Shown here in pieces: positions 32,193-42,899 of a stretch of 64,000 bases of DNA (position 1 is the first letter of the stretch; the number at the start of each line of letters is the position of its first letter). The notes beneath the pieces are model-generated. The model was not told where the DNA came from. It was given only the letters and a program-made list of their open reading frames with translations, and did no database searches. Both the position numbers and the translations under genes were made by a program. Source of the stretch: Apiospora phragmitis (lineage: Eukaryota; Ascomycota; Sordariomycetes; Amphisphaeriales; Apiosporaceae); NCBI GenBank assembly GCA_038363925.1, contig JAQQWL010000003.1:1798001-1862000 (forward strand), written 5' to 3'.

Positions 32193-35100
32193 ACTGCCCC
32201 GACTGTATGCGACTTAGGTTCGACTCGTATCGGTGGCAGACTTGTGCGGAACAACGGCAAACGGTGTCGGTAACGGCAGCGGGGAAATATATGAAGGATT
32301 GTCGGTATGAACTTGTCGGAATGGCGCTCGGTGTTGTTTGTGGTTTTGACCTTTCGCCATAGGAGTTGACACAGTCGAGTTGTCCAAACACGGTCTACCT
32401 ATCCACGGGTCTCGGGTACTGCTGGTCTGTATGTCGGGAGGAAGGAGGGAAGTAGTGTCTGTCGAACAATCTGCGGCAACATCTGGACGCTACGCTGATT
32501 GAACGGTAGCAGGTGATCTGGCGAAGCCTAGGTGGCTTGTTGTTTCTACACCTTCGCCGGTATCCTCCAGTCACGCTTTATCTTGTTGAGCAACCAGTGA
32601 AGGCGTGTGGGAGCGTATCGAACTTGTCTGTTGGTATCCTGCCCGAAGTTGTGTCAGCCACGGCCTTGGATCAGGTAGACAAAAGGATGGGGCCAAGTCA
32701 ACCTGCACTGGCATCCATCCTGCCTTCTTTGGTGATGTGCTAGAGGCCCATGATATTGCCCGATAAGCTCCCCGAGAGGCTCTCCGAGAGGGTCAGTGCC
32801 AACGTACCTGGGTAGAAGGAAAATGCCTGCTTGCGCCGGTTGAGGTCGAGGACGTCGGAATCTCGTCAAATAACGGATGGCGTGGCAAACAAGGCGAAGG
32901 AAAGCAGCAGCGGCGACGGCAACTGGCGTGCGTGCAAAGCGGCGAACGAACGAGGTCGCAAAGGGTGGTCGGTTGCGACAAGAAGGTCGGCACAATGCTT
33001 GGGCGGAAAAGGATGCAATCAGATTAGCCCAAAGTGGGCAACTCGGTAAGAGATATTGTCGACTTGGGTTGGGGTCGAGAGAGTCAAGGGCGATACGCGA
33101 AGCACATTGAATAGAATGATGCTGGTGGTCAATTGTCAGTTTTGATGGATACTCCGTCCTTGGTCAGAAGGTGTCTGTAGCTAGCAAGCAAGCTGTACGG
33201 CCAAGGCTGGATGTATGTACGTTGTATACTCCTCCGTAGTGGGTAGGCAGGCCCGGTACATAACAAAGACCGTAAGTACTATTTACGATTTGGATTCTAT
33301 CAATTGATTACAAGGCGTCTCGGCCAAAAAGAAGTTGACCACAGTGCTTTTGGTCGCGTTGATCCGACTGCGTCCATCAGTTCAATTCAATTCGGCTTCA
33401 GCGATAACAGCTAACATGACCTAAGCCGCACCACCCACCGCACCGTACCATGTTTTTTGTCTGCTGGTATCAGGTCTGCTGTCCTGACTAACGTCGCACT
33501 CCAGGAAGCTTGGACCATCCAAAGCACCCAGCCCGGTTTAGTTCTCAGCCTCGCCCCCCACTCGCCCCCCCTACTCTCCCCCTCCCTCCGCTCTCACCTT
33601 GGTCTGCATTGCCTTACCTGGCCAGCCGCAGACACGTCCATCGTGTAAGTACATGAGGTACGCATTACTCCGTATTGTGTGTGATACACTCAGAAGAAGT
33701 CCATGGGAATCACAAGTCGAAGGGCAAACACTTACGTAGTATAGAATTGTACTGCTTTAGTTACATCACATGGCATCAAGTCAGACACCCATGCATTTAA
33801 TTTAGTGTCGAGTTGATCAATCGGCCAGTGTGTGGGATGGATGCTGTATCTTCGTGTATACATCTTCCAGCACAAGAATTGACCATCACAACGCCTCCAA
33901 ACCCCATACTTGCATTATGATAGTCCGAGCCAGTGTTGCTTGCGGCAACCTCGAAACATGTACCCGCACGTTCAGTATGCGTGGCAGTGATGCTCTGCTT
34001 GCACGATACTCGGGATTTAGTCTCGAGGCTAATCAAGCTCTCAGCTATGCCAAGCTTTGACAGATCCAGGACTTTGTGCATTTGGAGGAAGATTGGCTGC
34101 ACGGCACATCGCCTATCGTTCTAGCAGAAAGGTACTACTTGAGTAACTATGCGCTTTGCCAGTGGTCCGGATCATGGGAGAATTTGCATGCACGGCCTTC
34201 CTATATACTGAGAGATGGGGTACATCAACGCTGGCTGGCTCGAAATGGTTGTTTAAATCAGTCCGCCCACACACGGCAGATATGCAATAGGCGCCATCCC
34301 GAAATCTTGGACGGTGCTGCTCAACGTGGGTAATTGTTGAGATACTGGCGTGCAGGCAGGCCAGTAGTCAAGTCTCAGGATAGGGTCAGACCTGCTTGGT
34401 TACCCTTTACATATCCCAATCATAGGAAGCAGTAAATGCCATGATCCGAGCGATTGGTTCCTGCTGTGTACTAGCAACCGCTTCCGTCGTCCGTGAGCAT
34501 CTCATGAGTGCTGCGGCAGCCACGGGGCAAGCAGGTCCGATATACACACGCCAGTAGGTTATTTGATACTCTGAGTGCAGTCTGCAAGAACAGCAACCCA
34601 CAGCCACCGCCGGGCCCTTGATTTGAGCATCATACTTCAATGGGCGTTTATAGAGTTTCCACCAGCACCTAGGCCAAATGACGAGCACTTACTGCAGCGT
34701 GAATAAAGCATGCTCAATGCGCTGCCTCTTCCGCTCCAGGAGAATAGAATCCCATACCGTTATGTTGACCTGCCGTTCTATCGCCTAGCTTTACCGGCCT
34801 CCAGGAGACATCAGCCAGCATGCCTCACAATGCACAGCGATTATTCACCAAGGAACACATCGACGGCCCCGACATAAACTGCCTGGAAAGTAACAGATAA
34901 CTTGAAGACAGCATTGTCCATCGCAACACGAATTCGATTTGGGGAAAGCTGCAAACCAAGCACCCATAAGATGCTATGAGCATACAGGAGGATTAGCGTC
35001 GTCTGATGAAGGCACGTGGCTTGGCCAAATGCTGATGATTTCGACTTTTGGTCATCTAACACGAATACCTCGATTGCAGTAACCCAGAGCCTGCTACCGA

Positions 35101-35279
35101 CTATCATTTCCACACGAATGTCGCTACAGGGAAGCAGACGCTCCTAAAGGGGGCAAGTATCGCCTCGCAGCTGGAAAATCAGAGTAAAAAAACATCACAA
35201 GCAAGGGAGATCACGAGGTGGCAGATAAGAAATAGCGGATCACATAACATACCGGAATCCTGCATGAGCAACCTTAACA
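32193..35279. other. 3-kb divergent intergenic region between CCR4 and the methyltransferase gene
   Basis: The first several hundred bases upstream of CCR4 are probably a long 5' leader. Frames at 33797-34102 and 34407-35113 are short, overlap on both strands and have no recognisable motifs. I see no repeat, RNA gene or element. Confidence 0.45.
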
Positions 35280-38200
35280 ATGAGCAATGCAGCTCACTGG
35301 TCGACATTGGCGGTGGCCGGCTTCCAGGATGAAACTTCCCCACGCAAGGAGCGAGAGATACTGGAGGATGGAATCGGCACGGGGATTGGTCAACGACGGC
35401 GGGCGAAACCGGTACGAACGGACGAAAACAACAGCGTCAGAAAGCCAGGACACTCGAGGACGGCCAGCAGCAGTGCAGAATCTAGCATCCGAAATCATCC
35501 GTCGCACAACGTTGCACAGTCCTCTCCAGACGTGGTGTCATCAGCGCGGCCGATCGCAGCGGAGACGGGGCAATACAGTAGGCTGGAGCACTTGCGAGTA
35601 AAGACACCGTTACGACTTCCGACCAGCGACAAGCAACGTCGTCAAGGCCGACCACAAAGACCAACGTTGTCGGTCGACGGAACGGGCAGCATACGGACCA
35701 GCAGCACCAGCACAGCATCATCGGCTTCGACATCAACCTCGACTGCAAATACGCCCTCGCTCAGCAGGACTATAAGTCGACGGACTGTATCCGAGACGGT
35801 CGACCGGGCGATTGTCAAGAGACTACAGAATACCGATCCCGAATGCAGCAGCTGCAGCAGCAGCAGCAAGAGCGCAAACACTCCCAACACCCATGAGTCC
35901 CGGACACGAGGAAAGGGGGCGTTAAACAACGAGACAAACATTGGAAGCATTGACAGTCGCAGTCCTGGGCGTGGTTGGTCATCGGAAGCAATCGCAATCT
36001 TCCCCGACAATGAGAACCCCACTTCGATCAGAAACAGGATTATCGGGTCCACCACGACTCCCACTCCCACTCCCACCACCACCACCACCAACATCGTCGC
36101 AGCAGGCGATAGCGACACCAGCAAGAGCCCGCACACAACTACACGCCACGCCACCGCCGTAGCCGCCGAAGACGCAGTCTGTGGTGACCCCAGTGAGGGC
36201 AGCAATCACGGCAGGTGGGGCACTTTCAACTCAATCGCCGCATTGGCACTGTCGCTGTCACTGCCCACAGCAAACCAAGCCCCTACTACGTCGGCTACTA
36301 CCCCTGTTTTGTCCAACAAGAAAAGCCTGTCATCGCTGTCTTCGTCTTCGTCTCCCTCCTCCCCATCCTCTGCTGCTACCGAAACACGGGAGCGCGCAGC
36401 CTCCAACAAACGCGTCCCGCCTGCGCCTATCCATGTCGACCGTCTCGGCGGGAGTCAAGAAGATCTTGGCGCCCTTTGGACACCAGGCCCCCATCAGTGC
36501 GAACAAGCCCCTCGCGGCGAGCACCATAGATTTGCCAGTCTAGAGCGTAGCCAGTTGAACCCGCGCTACGGCTACGATTACTCCTTGCTTTGGAACCCCT
36601 CCAAGGCCTCGACTTCGTATGCGCGGCATTCGCCTAACAAGTCTTCGCCGTCGGTAACCTCGCCATTGTGGCACCGCAGTGACCCGTCGTCAGCGCAGCA
36701 GTCCTCCTCCTCCCAATTGCCGCCGACTCCCCTATCACCACCCACTACCGGACTGGCAGCAGGAACAGCACCAGCACCGATCGCTACATCCCCGTTGCCA
36801 TCGCCATCGCCATCAACCTCCTCCTCTTCCGCCAAAGACCGCCATCATTCGCAGTACTACAATCATTACGCAGACAGCGCAGGTTTAGGCACCCTCCATT
36901 CGGACGGCAGCACTAGCACCCCCTTGTCACCGGGCCGAGCTGCGACCCATCACAAATCAAAAGCCAATTCGCCTGCTGCTACCTCTTTCCCTGCCGATAG
37001 CAAACATCAGTACAATTACTTGCCTCCCACGCCCTCGCTCTCGTCTTCCTCGTCCTCGCCGCGCTCCTTCCTGTTTCACCCTTTCCGTCATGCCGCCGCG
37101 AACATGACACACGACGAGATTTCCTTTAAGTACCCTTCTTCATATCGTAACGACAGCGTCTCCTCAGCTTCTGCCACCACTCATTCCAACAATACAGCTG
37201 GTCTCATGAACTCCTCCGATACCCTTCCGCCCTCCTCGGCGGAGGGCTCCGTATCCGCTTCCAATGTTTCCACCTCGACGAAGCCCAGCTCCACCGTCGG
37301 TCCCAAACCTCTCATCATTAGGAACAACCGCACCTATATACAAGATCCCACTCTTACATACCCTTTGCCCGTTGATCTTGCTGAGCTTCACCGTCAATCC
37401 CTACGTACTCTGCTGCTCTTCCAACTCTTTGGTGGGCCCATCACGTCGCCCGCCTTTTCTGCGAAGCCGCCAGCCCGTGTACTTGAAGTCGGGTGCGGCA
37501 CCGGCTTCTGGAGTATGATGTGTCATCGCTACTTCGCTCAACATGGTCATGGCTCCATATCCTTCACGGGTATTGACATAGTCCCTCTTTGCGGCTCGGG
37601 TCTTGATCCGAACTCCAAGCCCGACAAAGACATGCGTTGGCGCTTCATCCAGCACGATATGCGCCGCACACCTTGGCCCGTCGAAGCCGGCGAATTTGAC
37701 TTGGTCATGGTGAAGGATATGTCGTTCGCAACACCAGGTAGGACTTACCAAAACTTCATGGATGAATACCTACGAGTTTTACGCCCTGGTGGTGTTCTCG
37801 AGATTTGGGACGCGGACCACACCATTCGCATGCTCAGGCCGCACGCTCCGACCAGCCAGTCTAAAGGCGCGCTCGCGGAGGAGCCTAGTGGCAGCCCTAG
37901 CGACAGCGATAGCGACAGCGACGAGGAGGATGGGAGCGAGTCGGACACCGACGAAGAGGATCAAGTCTCTCGCTTCGGAGCCTACATAATCACGGCCAAC
38001 ACACCACTGTCCACTCCGCTCAACCCTTTCCTGGTTGAATACAATGGGTGGCTGAGCAAGGCTCTAGACAAGTGTACTATATCTTCTGTACCCTGCACCC
38101 ACACTGGCCCCTCGCTACTGCAAGAAGACGGTCTTAGCGACGTGAGGTCTAAACGTTTGGCGGTTCCTCTCATCCGAAGTCCGCTGGGAGCGTGAAGGCG

Positions 38201-38520
38201 TCGGCGGTGTTGTCACTAAAGATGGCAAGAGCTACATTGATAGCATGAAAGGGAAGGGGAAGATAGTAGATGCCAAGTCCATCAGGGGTGGCGGCAAGTC
38301 TCTAAGCCAACAACAAGCTGCCGTCCGACGGACCGCATTAGAGACGGTTGTCGGCATGATCCAAGCTCTGGAGCCTCTGCTGAGGGAAGTTAGCGGGAAG
38401 AGCCAAGATGAGTGGAATGGCTGGACCGGGAAGATGATCAATGATCTCTTGAAAGAGGGGGGCACCAGCTGGGGTGAATGCTTAGAGGTTGGCGCATGGA
38501 CGGCACGGAAGAGGAAGTAG
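35280..38520 (+). CDS. SAM-dependent methyltransferase with a ~660-residue disordered N-terminus, one frame break
   Basis: The first ~660 residues are Ser/Thr/Pro-rich and low in complexity. They include a (PT)n/Thr stretch from a microsatellite at 36055-36091 and many short SSSS runs. The class I methyltransferase fold then begins: RTLLLFQLFGGPITSPAF, motif I as ARVLEVGCGTGFWSMM, SFTGIDIVPL, FDLVMVKDMSFATPG and LRVLRPGGVLEIWDADH. An acidic Ser/Asp linker (SDSDSDSDEEDGSESDTDEE) is inserted after that strand. The frame breaks near 38165-38178: RLAVPL continues, one base out of phase, into SEVRWEREGVGGVVTKDGK and on to GAWTARKRK. Corrected length is 1,079 residues. The substrate is unknown; many fungal nuclear regulators (LaeA-like) share only the fold. 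The call is firm for the fold, not for the role. Confidence 0.82.
36055..36091 (+). repeat. coding microsatellite, (CCCACT)n then (CAC)n
   Basis: Short perfect units encode a Pro-Thr alternation followed by a Thr run inside the disordered part of the methyltransferase. Such coding microsatellites vary in length between strains. Confidence 0.75.
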
Positions 38521-39180
38521 ACTGGTTTCTCTATCCTGCTTGCGATTCCTTCGGCTTACTATCTGGATCTATCGTGCCCGTCATCGGATAGAAGTTACTT
38601 TGACCGAGGAGGCGACACTACTCGAGACTTTTTGTTTTGTTAATCCATTCGCCGCCTTCTCATCCTTCTCCTGAAGTCAAGCGTGACAAGGCTTCATGCC
38701 GATCCGCCGAACAACGCGCTCGAGTTTTGCCTCTTATACTCGTTGGCTCACTCAAGTCGCGTCATATCTTTTCCGCAATGTTCTATATCGTTTCAAATAA
38801 TATCTTTATACCCCTGGTCGCGTCAGTACTTGTCCATATGCTACATATACCCATATACCCAAATGAATGCTTGTAGGTACTGGGATGAAAAGAGGTGATA
38901 GATTCATATCATATCTTTGGGTCAGACGTCTCACCGGGTTACTCGATGTGATCAGGATTGAGAACCAGTCGGGTTGTCTTCAGGATTTTCTTTTCACATG
39001 CGCAGGAACGCAGCTGGAACTGAATTGGATCCATATCTTTCTTGGATGTGCTGGATATAGGGGATATGAAGAAGTAAAAGGGAAGACGGGATGCACTGGA
39101 TATCCAGTAAATCACGGGATGTAGGCGAGTTCTACCTTGGGGTGTGGTTTTCAGACGAATAGAAGAAGATTTGATGTTAC
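38521..39180. other. intergenic region between convergent genes
   Basis: 3' flanks of the methyltransferase (+) and the LYR gene (-). A missing last exon of the LYR gene could lie here, but I did not find a convincing one. Confidence 0.4.
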
Positions 39181-39586
39181 TTACAATGTCTCGATCTCTG
39201 CGCAAGTGGTTGAACGTACATGCCCGGTCAGCGTAGTTCTATTCCAGCTTCCAGAAGAAAGGTAAATGATGATGTGACGTGAGCAGTATCTACTCACCTT
39301 TCTTGACGAATTCCGCTCGTGCTATGCCTTTCCGTATCGCCTCTTCGTCACGAAGGCCCGCGCTGGCCATGAAGGCCCGGTGCAGTCGAGGCCGGAACCA
39401 GGAATAGCCTTGGGGGTAGTCTCTGCCCAAGTAGAGGAGTTCTGCTCTGTTGTCAGAGGTAAAATGATACATGACATGGGCTTACAGATAGATGTAGGCA
39501 TGTTGTCGTGTAGGAACAGAGCAGTGTTGCGCACCTTTGTATATGGCGATCACCTCTCTTCGAAGAGCTGGGTTTGGGGCGGACAT
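39181..39586 (-). CDS. LYR-motif protein, LYRM5/ETFRF1-like (mitochondrial), three exons seen
   Basis: LYR proteins are small mitochondrial assembly factors; LYRM5 binds the electron transfer flavoprotein. Exon 1 (39535-39586) reads [17 protein letters not shown]. Exon 2 (39298-39441) reads [20 protein letters not shown], then [20 protein letters not shown] and ARAEFVKK. Exon 3 (39181-39197) adds EIETL and a stop. The human protein shares the near-identical LLYLGRDYP block and EFV.KE.EAL, and all junctions keep phase. As read the protein has 70 residues, while the family has about 88-90 and ends in a basic 'YLKKYR..RQRY' tail. The stop TAA overlaps a GTAAGT donor, so a fourth exon is likely; I could not locate it. 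The gene is easily missed because of its short exons. Confidence 0.7.
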
Positions 39587-39999
39587 GGTATTCTCGTGGC
39601 AGTCAGCAAGCCTGCCCTCCCTCTGAGTGATGAAAACGATCAGTCTGTGCCTAGTATGGAATGGGCGACCATTTCAAGTGCCTTTGTGAGCAAGATGAAA
39701 AGTAAGGTGTAATGTGCTCGCTATCTTGAAGATCGGTGTAAGTGATAAGTTTAGCTCGTTGACCATGGAGGGAGTGGACTGCCCGGGTGACGACATCAGG
39801 GTACCGTGGAAGCTTATCTTATCGCGACCCCCCAGCATTGGACTATGTACTCCCTAACCCCGTACCCACACTCAGCCCAGGGTCTCGGCGAGAGGCCCGG
39901 TAAAGTCTCGAGGTCACAGCCCATCTTTCTGAACGATTTCGTGATCTTGCATTTCTGGGCGCATTGTTATTACCGGCCACTTTGCATTTGAGTTACACC

Positions 40000-41154
40000 A
40001 TGGCGGCACTACGGCCACAAGTGAGAAGAGGGTTCCTCTCATTAACGGTACCAGGTCAGATTAGACCACGCTCTTGTCAAGCAACACCTACGATTAGCAC
40101 GTACACCATATCTGAATCTTCTCCGAAGCAATCGAGGCGGTTATTTACTCGTACGGCACACCGTAGCTCCTTGCAGCAGCAGCAGCAGGCGCCCGATCTG
40201 CCGCCATCCCGGTGGTATGCGGATCTGCAGGCCCGTCTGGGGAAGTGCATCATCTTCGGCTGCTCGCCTGCCCAGGTCCACCGCGTGGCCGGCGTCCTCG
40301 GCGCTCTCACCCGGGAGTGGCGGAGTCTGTCTGCGGGCAGCGAGGGTTTCCTGCAGCAGGGGGGACTCGAGAGTCAGGCTGTCGTGTGGGGGGGGAGATG
40401 GACAGTTTTGTAAGTCCCACCTGTCTCGGCTGCCAACCCTGTGCCTTGGTTTCTCTCCGTGAGAGTCATCTTGAATTGGACACACGCACGCCGAGAAAGT
40501 ACTATGGAAGGAAAGGGCCTGTCTAATACTGTCTGGCAGCAACATGTCAATAATGTCGCTTATATACGGTATGCTGAGTCGTCCAGGGTTAACTGGATAC
40601 GGTATTTCGCCAACGTCAACCCGTCTCATGCATCCGACTGGCGGGATCTGATGAATCCTCGAGGCGTTGGCTTGATCATGAAAAGCATCAAAGCCGACTA
40701 CAAGTTTGTACGTTTGTCCAGTTCCTATCTACTGCTCTCCCCAATTGGGGATAGGGGACCGCTCAAGGGGGCCCTTAAACCAACTATATATATTTAGTCT
40801 GTTGTTTACCCTGATCGTATATCGGTGTATCACAAGCTGCGATCCTTACCTTCGGAGTCTGACACCTCCCTCATCCTGGACTGCATGATCTTGTCTCATA
40901 AGCACCGCCGGATCGCGGCGCGCACCGAGGAAGATGTGGTCATCTACGATTACCATGAGGGCAAGAAGACCACCATGCCGCCTTTCGTGCTCCAGACCTT
41001 TCAGGACACCTGGGAGCGACAGGAGGGCGAGGCGAGGAGGGCCAGATTACGGATTCAGGAGCTGGCCCGGGAAGTCGAGACACTCGAGAAGGAGACTTGG
41101 GATTGCGAGGATGCGGTCGAGGATTTGGGTGCAACTGGGAAGGCAGGCTCATGA
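40000..41154 (+). CDS. hotdog-fold thioesterase, probably mitochondrial, three exons, one frame break
   Basis: Exons are 40000-40409, 40540-40707 and 40798-41154. The N-terminus is rich in Arg, Ser and Thr with few acids (RRGFLSLTVPGQIRPRS), like a mitochondrial presequence. The hotdog (4HBT-type) core is WGEMDSFQHVNNVAYIRYAE: the catalytic Asp and the HVNN helix match acyl-CoA thioesterases, and exon 2 ends SIKADYKF. The C-terminal exon reads VVYPDRISVYHKLRS, ARTEEDVVIYDY, then a charged coiled tail. Introns have GTAAGT..GGCAG and GTACGT..TTTAG. A run of eight G at 40388-40395 breaks the frame; one G more (or two fewer) restores WGEMDSF and gives phase 0 at the donor. The substrate acyl chain is unknown. 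It resembles fungal thioesterase-superfamily proteins of about 260 residues or more. Confidence 0.8.
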
Positions 41155-42129
41155 CGGTGAAAGAGGATGTGTGACATAAACTGACAGTGGAGGGTTGCAT
41201 CAACAGTCAACTAATAGAAATTTTGCTGAGCAATGTCGTGGAGGCCAAGAAGTTATTGAACCATTTCCTCAGTGTGCTTGTGCCTGTAGACACACAGCCC
41301 AAAAGCATCAGCTTAGCAATGATAAAGTAGGCTCTCACATTTCCCCGGTGTCAAGGCGAGTTCTGTTCTACTTCAATTCCTCCCAAGTGGCTGTGACTCC
41401 CCGTTCCCCGCGTCTCCCCCTATTCAATAGGCAAAAATATTTATCTTCATCTTTAAGTGAATTTGGGCGATAGAGAAATCCTTACCTGTCTCAACTTGGC
41501 GTCTGCACCCAACACTGCAATTTGAGTCTGCCAGTTCCATTGACCTGGGATCTCGGGAGTGAAGTCGGCCCAAGGTTGTGGTAGTCTACAGGAGGTGATG
41601 AACGCGTGACACCAGCGCGTTTGATCAAAGCCAAAAAGGTTTCGAAGGAAACCACCTACAGTATCAAGTCAACATCGATTTACAGTCCAAGTCAAACAAA
41701 CCAGCACACCTATTCGCAAACAAACATGGAATGAACACACCTCTTACTAACTCACCACTGGACTGCAGTCCACGCCAAACAGCCACTTTCACCAAGTATT
41801 CCAGCACACATTATCACTAAACCCTTCGAAGCCAACGCGGTTTCAATATTTACTGGTTACATTACTCGACCATCAACATTGTTTCCATCAAGCAAAAATC
41901 TCCATGATCAAGCAAGGAACCAGCGCGGTTGCCACATCCACTGGACGTTGAATACTCGACCTTCCGACATGTCAGTCTATCAATTTGCGTTGAAATAATT
42001 GCAGGTATTTCCTCAATTTTTTACATCAACGCGGATTCTCTTAGATGAACCCCAACTGCTAACCATCATTGTGAAGACCCGAACCAGACAGAAGAAGCAA
42101 CTGGCTACGTCAATATTTCACTCGCCAAC
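41155..42129. other. intergenic region with short imperfect repeats
   Basis: At 41825-42035 motifs such as 'caacgcgg', 'actcgacc' and 'catcaac' recur, suggesting a small decayed repeat. No gene is visible. Confidence 0.4.
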
Positions 42130-42899
42130 ATGTTCGAGCGCTTCGGAGAACTCGCCCCAGAGTTGCGCCAGGGCATATGGAAGACGGTGCGAGGCAATCG
42201 TGTATACGCCGCTACCCTGCTTCTGTCTCGGCAGCAGCCCAGAAGGAATGTACAGCACCTCAGGTGTACTTCGCCACCGCGAGGCTCAGCAAGTTCGACA
42301 AAGTCCTGAAAAAGCGGCATTTTTGTTCTGTTTCAAGTTATTCGAAATTAAGGGACGAAATTCCTGCTTGTACTTGCGAGCCCGCTTCATCTGGCATATG
42401 GATACATGCTAAGGGCAACGATCCATATCTGCTGTTGTGGGAACTTGATGCAAATATACAGCGGGACTTCATCCAGGATATATATTTCCTACATGGAGAG
42501 GCTATCTGGAAAAAATACAATATCCGTGAGTTCGCCTGGGCGACGTTCGAGACTGGCGATGACGAGGCCGAGACTGGTGATGACGAGACCAATCCGGCCC
42601 TCGCAATGATGGTGGATCCCACGAAGTTCAGCAGCGCGACGTATACCACTGGGCGTACCCAGTACGGCGATGATGTCAAATGCATGGTTCTTGATGGCAA
42701 ACAAGCCGCTGAAGCGTGTAAGACATCGCGCGTATTCTGGATGACACACTCGGAATATCCTTGGAATCGCCTCTGTCTGGTAGACAACGATGCGGATGAT
42801 GAAGATAACGATACAGATGATGAAGACAACGATACAATGGTTAACCCGCGGAACATGGTGGATGGCCGAGTGAAGCAATGGGATGTTGCTAATGACTGA
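42130..42899 (+). CDS. 2EXR-domain protein with a frame break
   Basis: The first frame begins MFERFGELAPELRQGIWKTV and continues RGNRVYAATLLLSRQQP. This matches the start of fungal 2EXR proteins (F..LPpElR..IW), an uncharacterised family common in Pezizomycotina. That frame stops after about 60 residues. The continuation lies one base back in the next frame, from around APQVYFATARLSKFDKVLKK to the stop at 42899, and includes WIHAKGNDPYLLLWELDANI. The C-terminus has an acidic direct repeat (DADDEDNDT/DTDDEDNDT) encoded by an 18-bp tandem duplication near 42790-42835. Either a base is missing or the gene is decaying; the family is large and many copies are not functional. Function unknown. Confidence 0.55.

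Noticed and set aside
35941..36543. Short proline-rich frames within the methyltransferase N-terminus
   Set aside because: Out-of-frame readings of the coding microsatellites.
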